Below the pieces are notes generated by a model. The model did not search any database and was not told where the DNA came from. It worked only from the letters and a program-made list of their open reading frames with translations. Source: an uncultured Bacteroidota bacterium (GTDB lineage Bacteria > Bacteroidota > Bacteroidia > Chitinophagales > Chitinophagaceae). From it: DNA of 64,000 nucleotides. Below, one piece after another: positions 61,028 through 64,000 of this stretch. Position numbers and translations under genes: made by a program. The stretch is from the NCBI GenBank assembly GCA_903877645.1, contig CAIRES010000048.1, positions 102,783 through 166,782 of the forward strand. The letters are read 5' to 3'. The stretch's first letter is position 1. Each line of letters starts with the position of its first letter.

Positions 61028-61288
61028 ATGGCAACAGCAAAGAAAGCAGCTCCTGCGAAAAAAGCAGCACCTGCTAAGAAAGCGGCTCCTAAAAAAGCGG
61101 CACCGGCGAAAAAAGCAGCTCCTAAAAAAGCGGCTCCTGCAAAGAAAGCAGCACCTGCTAAGAAAGCAGCTCCGGCAAAAAAAGCGGCTCCTAAAAAGGC
61201 TGCTCCTAAAAAAGCAGCAGCACCTAAGAAGGTTGCAGCTAAAAAGAATGCTGGTCCTGCAAAAAGGACTGCCGCAAAAAGAAAATAA
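61028..61288 (+). CDS. Histone H1-like Lys/Ala/Pro-rich protein
   Basis: 86 aa composed almost entirely of KKAAP units (AKKAAPAKKAAPKKAAP...), ending AAKKNAGPAKRTAAKRK. Very basic, without a folded domain; similar in composition to the C-terminal tail of eukaryotic H1 and bacterial Hc1/AlgP-type proteins. Predicted to bind DNA or RNA through charge. The DNA repeats at 9, 15 and 24 nt, so copy number may vary between strains. Lies 62 nt after rpmA and before a terminator. Confidence 0.82.
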   Translation: MATAKKAAPAKKAAPAKKAAPKKAAPAKKAAPKKAAPAKKAAPAKKAAPAKKAAPKKAAPKKAAAPKKVAAKKNAGPAKRTAAKRK

Positions 61289-61303
61289 TCTTTTCGCGTT
61301 CTT

Positions 61304-61335
61304 AAAAAAGAGACTGTTTACAGTCTCTTTTTTTT
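61304..61335 (+). terminator. Terminator after the H1-like gene
   Basis: An 11-bp stem AAAGAGACTG/CAGTCTCTTT with a TTTA loop and a T8 tract. Confidence 0.9.
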
Positions 61336-61363
61336 ATGCCCATACCTGATGGGGTAAAATCCA

Positions 61364-61506
61364 TCCCGATAGCTATCGGGACCAAAATCCAAATAACAAA
61401 TCCCAAATCCCGAAGCTGTTTACCGAGATTTGGGGTTTGGAATTTGTCATTTGGAATTTGTTTACTGGGATTTGTTATTTGGAATTTGTCATTTGGATTT
61501 TGGGCT
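61364..61506. repeat. Palindrome CCCGATAGCTATCGGG plus AAATCCCAAATTCC-type repeat, site 5
   Basis: A perfect 18-bp palindrome (TCCCGATAGCTATCGGGA, 61364-61381) is followed by the longest AAATCC-type tract in the window. Its left half (AAATCC, AACAAATCCC) is complementary to its right half (GGGATTTGTTATTTGG), so the tract can fold on itself. It lies between the H1-like gene and the convergent dioxygenase-rhodanese gene. Confidence 0.8.
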
Positions 61507-61513
61507 TTAGCCT

Positions 61514-62923
61514 TTATATTTCGTTGACCTGGACACCCGGTACGACCACAGGGATGCCTTTTTCCAGTTTGATCTTAGAATAACCGCCAAGTACGTTGCG
61601 GAGGTTGTGATAGCCATGGCGCTTGAGTATGGATGCCGCGATCACGGAGCGGTAACCACCGGCACAATGCACATACAGGTTAGCATGCTCATCCAGCATC
61701 GCTACATTCAGCGGATCAGTGAGGGTATTCAGTGGCACGTTTTGAGCGCCTTTTATGTGGCCTGCTTCAAACTCTGACGGCTTACGCACATCAACGATCT
61801 CGAGCATGCTATCGTGTGGCAGGTCCATGGCCAATTCATCAGGCTCAATGTCTATGATGAGGTCTATTTCTTCGCCGGCATTCTGCCAGGCTTCGAAGCC
61901 GCCGCCGAGGTAGCCCAATATATTGTCTATGCCTACGCGCGCCAGCCGGGTGATGCTCTCTTTTTCTTTGCCGGCCTCGGTAACCAGTACCAGTGCCTGA
62001 TCCATAGGGATGATGGTGCCGGCAAACTCTGCAAAGCGGCCATTGAGCCCGATGCTGATGGACTCCGGTACAAAGCCATGCGTGAATACATTTTCGTTCC
62101 GGGTATCGAGTATCCAGGCGCCGTCTTGGGCCAGTTGCTTGAAGTCGGCTACAGACAACGGTTTAAATCCTTTTTCATAAACGGCATCCAGGCTTTCTAT
62201 AACTTCTTTATTGATGCGGGCATTGACCGGGAAATAGGCCGGAGGTTCAGAAAGGCCGCTGGTAACGGTTTTAATGAATTCTTTAGCGGTCATATCCTGC
62301 AGGGCATAGTTGGTGGCTTTTTGTGCGCCTATTGTGCTGAAGGTATCGGGCCCAAGGTTTTTGCCGCACGACGAGCCTGGCCCGTGCGCGGGATAAACGA
62401 TGACATTATCGGCAAGTGGTTTTATTTTATCGCGCAGGCTTTCGTACATCATACCCGCCAGGTCTTCTTTAGAGAGGTTGCCGCTGAAGAGATCGGGGCG
62501 GCCCACATCGCCTACAAAAAGAGTATCGCCGGTGAAGATGCAGTATGGCTCGCCCGCCTCATCGTGCAGCAGGTAGCAGGTGCTTTCCAGTGTATGGCCC
62601 GGTGTGTGCAGGGCCTTGATCTTCAGTTTGCCCACCATAAATTCCTCGCCATCCTTGGCTACATGCACTTTGAAGGATGCCTGTGTATCGGGGCCATATA
62701 CAATAGGCGCGCCGGTTTTTGCAGCCAGCTCCACATGGCCACTCACGAAGTCGGCATGAAAGTGGGTCTCAAAAATGTATTTGATCTTCACGCCTTTTTC
62801 TTCGGCCATTTTGATGTAGGTATCCACATCGCGCAGGGGATCAATGACTGCTGCTTCGCCATCGCTGGCGATGAAGTATGCGGCCTCGCTGAGGCAGGAT
62901 GTATATAATTGTTTGATGTCCAT
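61514..62923 (-). CDS. Persulfide dioxygenase-rhodanese fusion (CstB/PRF-like)
   Basis: 469 aa. Residues ~1-235: metallo-beta-lactamase fold of the persulfide dioxygenase type (ETHFHADFVSGHVELA, HTPGHTLESTCYLL, FTGDTLFVGDVGRPDL, YPAHGPGSSCG). Two rhodanese domains follow: the first (~265-350) lacks the active Cys; the second (~370-460) has C in YVHCAGGYRSVIA. Such fusions oxidise glutathione- or other persulfides and transfer sulfur, protecting cells from sulfide. Its promoter box TAATTTTG is at 62980-62987 with a ~50-nt leader. Confidence 0.88.
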   Translation of the reverse strand: MDIKQLYTSCLSEAAYFIASDGEAAVIDPLRDVDTYIKMAEEKGVKIKYIFETHFHADFVSGHVELAAKTGAPIVYGPDTQASFKVHVAKDGEEFMVGKLKIKALHTPGHTLESTCYLLHDEAGEPYCIFTGDTLFVGDVGRPDLFSGNLSKEDLAGMMYESLRDKIKPLADNVIVYPAHGPGSSCGKNLGPDTFSTIGAQKATNYALQDMTAKEFIKTVTSGLSEPPAYFPVNARINKEVIESLDAVYEKGFKPLSVADFKQLAQDGAWILDTRNENVFTHGFVPESISIGLNGRFAEFAGTIIPMDQALVLVTEAGKEKESITRLARVGIDNILGYLGGGFEAWQNAGEEIDLIIDIEPDELAMDLPHDSMLEIVDVRKPSEFEAGHIKGAQNVPLNTLTDPLNVAMLDEHANLYVHCAGGYRSVIAASILKRHGYHNLRNVLGGYSKIKLEKGIPVVVPGVQVNEI

Positions 62924-62943
62924 GGTAGTCTGAAGTTTTGGTA

Positions 62944-62987
62944 GTCCCGATAACTATCGGGGTGCTATTTATAAGCGTACAAAATTA
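62944..62987 (-). promoter_or_regulatory. -7 box TAATTTTG and leader hairpin upstream of the dioxygenase-rhodanese gene
   Basis: TAATTTTG on the minus strand at 62980-62987. The leader contains the hairpin CCCGATAGTTATCGGG (62947-62962), a relative of the 18-bp palindrome at 61364 and of 3060-3075. Whether it regulates or is a repeat remnant is open. Confidence 0.4.
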
Positions 62988-63150
62988 AGATATTGTAGCC
63001 GGAAAGGGATTATGCGGGTATAGATATTGTTTATTAAAAAAGGAAATTTAATTATGTCCGAACCCATTTCATTTAAATTTATAACAGTAATTTCTTTTAA
63101 AATTATTTAATTATAGGTATTTTAGGGAAGAAAAAACGGCGGCGTAGAAA

Positions 63151-63873
63151 ATGAAGAATCTATTACTTATAGAAGATGATGCAGACACAGCAATGGTAAT
63201 AACGCAGCTGTTGCGGGGAATAGGGTATACAGGTAATGCTACTGTGCACTGCCAATGTATGCAGGAGGTATATGCGATGGACCGTCAAGAGGTTGGGATT
63301 GTGCTTACCGATCTGTCGTTGCCGGACTCGGCGAGCGAAGAAACTTTCGGGTTGGTGGCACAGCTTTTTCCTTATACGCCTATAATAGTAATGACAGGTA
63401 ATGCGGAACTGGAGGCGGCGATAAAAACGATACAGCAGGGTGCCCAGGATTATTTGGTGAAGGGAGAATTTGACCAGAAATTGCTGGGCAAGGCGATACA
63501 CTATGCGATAGAGCGCAAAAAGCAGATGAATGACTACCGCAGGCTGTTTGAAGAGAACCCTGCACCATTGTTCATCTACGAATACGATACTTACCAATTC
63601 CTTACGGTAAATGCCGCAGCCTTGCATCAATATGGTTATAGCAGGGAAGAGTTCCTGGCCTTATCTGCCGACGGAATAAGGCCCGAGGAGGATATACCCG
63701 CCTTTCTTCAAAGGAATGACGTGACCGCGGATATTTATTCTGACTTGGGCAGGTGGCGACATAAAAGAAAGAGCGGTGAGGTTTTCTTTGTGCATGTATA
63801 TGCGCACCGCATAGAGTTTGAAGGGCGGCAAGCTATGATCATACACGCCCCCGATATTGATAATACCAATTAG
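63151..63873 (+). CDS. REC-PAS response regulator without output domain
   Basis: 240 aa. Receiver domain 1-120: E8-D9-D10, phospho-acceptor D54 in LTDLSLP, T82 and K104 region (DYLVKGEFD). A PAS domain (~128-235; FEENPAPLFIYEYDTYQFLTVNAAALHQYGYSREEFLAL...HVYAHRIEFEGRQAMIIH) follows. No DNA-binding or kinase domain, and no partner genes adjacent. It may signal by protein contacts. The upstream 227 bp hold the dioxygenase promoter on the other strand and no further gene. Confidence 0.85.
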   Translation: MKNLLLIEDDADTAMVITQLLRGIGYTGNATVHCQCMQEVYAMDRQEVGIVLTDLSLPDSASEETFGLVAQLFPYTPIIVMTGNAELEAAIKTIQQGAQDYLVKGEFDQKLLGKAIHYAIERKKQMNDYRRLFEENPAPLFIYEYDTYQFLTVNAAALHQYGYSREEFLALSADGIRPEEDIPAFLQRNDVTADIYSDLGRWRHKRKSGEVFFVHVYAHRIEFEGRQAMIIHAPDIDNTN

Positions 63874-63910
63874 ACTAAATAATTCGGCATGATTTTTGCT
63901 GTGGTTAAGT

Positions 63911-64000
63911 ATGGCAATCTTACTAACAGTTACGGTCAAAGAGACCGAAGAAGAACTGACAGCGTTACTTCGCAAATCAACCGCTGCAACCAAACCAAGA
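63911..64000 (+). CDS. Start of a possible IS630-type transposase (partial)
   Basis: ATG at 63911 opens a frame that runs to the window edge (30 codons): MAILLTVTVKETEEELTALLRKS. The KET-EEEL-xLLRK-xxxxKPR pattern resembles the N-terminus of IS630-family transposases, which begin with an HTH recruiting motif. Only 30 residues are visible, so this is tentative. No terminal inverted repeat can be defined within the window. Confidence 0.35.
   Translation, partial: MAILLTVTVKETEEELTALLRKSTAATKPR

Noticed and set aside
61028..61288. Short tandem DNA repeats resembling a CRISPR or satellite
   Set aside because: Translates as KKAAP units in one open frame with start, stop and terminator; no spacers.
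61814..62908. 364-codon plus-strand ORF
   Set aside because: Lies wholly antisense to the dioxygenase-rhodanese gene, whose motifs are certain; the antisense protein has no recognisable pattern. A codon-use shadow.

Overview
The window reads as chromosomal DNA of a Bacteroidota member, most likely from the Chitinophagales/Chitinophagaceae side. The evidence is lineage-typical content: a PorP/SprF-type type IX secretion (T9SS) protein, secreted proteins with T9SS C-terminal sorting domains (YPNP motif), BatA, DUF4199, DUF3127, DUF4836, an RprY-like regulator, a bacterial GGGP synthase and a GH3 protein. Promoters carry the Bacteroidota -7 box TAnnTTTG, and Shine-Dalgarno sites are mostly absent. 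Coding density is high and most genes are housekeeping or cell-envelope genes. No rRNA, CRISPR array, prophage or complete insertion sequence is visible.

Layout. 0-2.2 kb: end of a T9SS protein, an OmpR-type regulator, an ORF6N gene bracketed by two copies of the regulator's terminator hairpin, and an inverted-repeat element. 2.2-8.1 kb: pssA, purS, rsmI, tRNA-His, a DUF3127 protein with an SSB-like tail, two lipoproteins and an S4 protein. 8.1-17 kb: a GT39-like membrane protein, a three-gene operon resembling part of a flexirubin (aryl-polyene) locus (KS-like, halogenase-like, O-methyltransferase), lepB, and a membrane protein with a lectin-like end. 17-31.5 kb: a lipoprotein truncated haemoglobin, hemW, a muramidase, a DUF433/PIN-like toxin-antitoxin pair, an OYE reductase, a 12-blade NHL protein, GGGP synthase, a sialidase-like propeller, a RelE/ParE pair and BatA. 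31.5-46.7 kb: a dihydroorotase-like protein lacking the metal-binding HxH, DUF4199, a GT2 enzyme, a TonB-receptor-like barrel, DUF4197 and DUF349 proteins, a LutB-like protein, a deacetylase-like protein, a second (6-blade) NHL protein and an EGF-domain lipoprotein. 46.9-50.3 kb: a split pntA/pntA2/pntB transhydrogenase operon interrupted by a four-helix-bundle gene. 50.4-64 kb: GT39-like, DciA-like, two exported Cys-rich proteins, yjjG, a GH10-like hydrolase, an outer-membrane barrel, MgtC, GH3, rplU-rpmA, a histone H1-like protein, a persulfide dioxygenase-rhodanese fusion, a REC-PAS regulator and the start of a possible transposase.

The strongest unexplained signals are non-coding. (1) Four intergenic palindromes built from CACATAGG units occur between 42.9 and 58.6 kb, one with a perfect 26-bp stem. 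(2) A 190-bp element at 33.4-33.6 kb has perfect 26-bp terminal inverted repeats and nested hairpins. (3) Degenerate AAATCCCAAATTCC repeats recur at five sites; two of them face each other around the four-helix-bundle gene inside the transhydrogenase operon. (4) The ORF6N gene holds two in-frame palindromes and is flanked by 39-bp direct repeats. In addition, several -7 boxes lie only 4-7 nt from the start codon, which suggests leaderless mRNAs. The best protein candidate for something undescribed is the pair of exported Cys-rich proteins at 52.5-53.2 kb.
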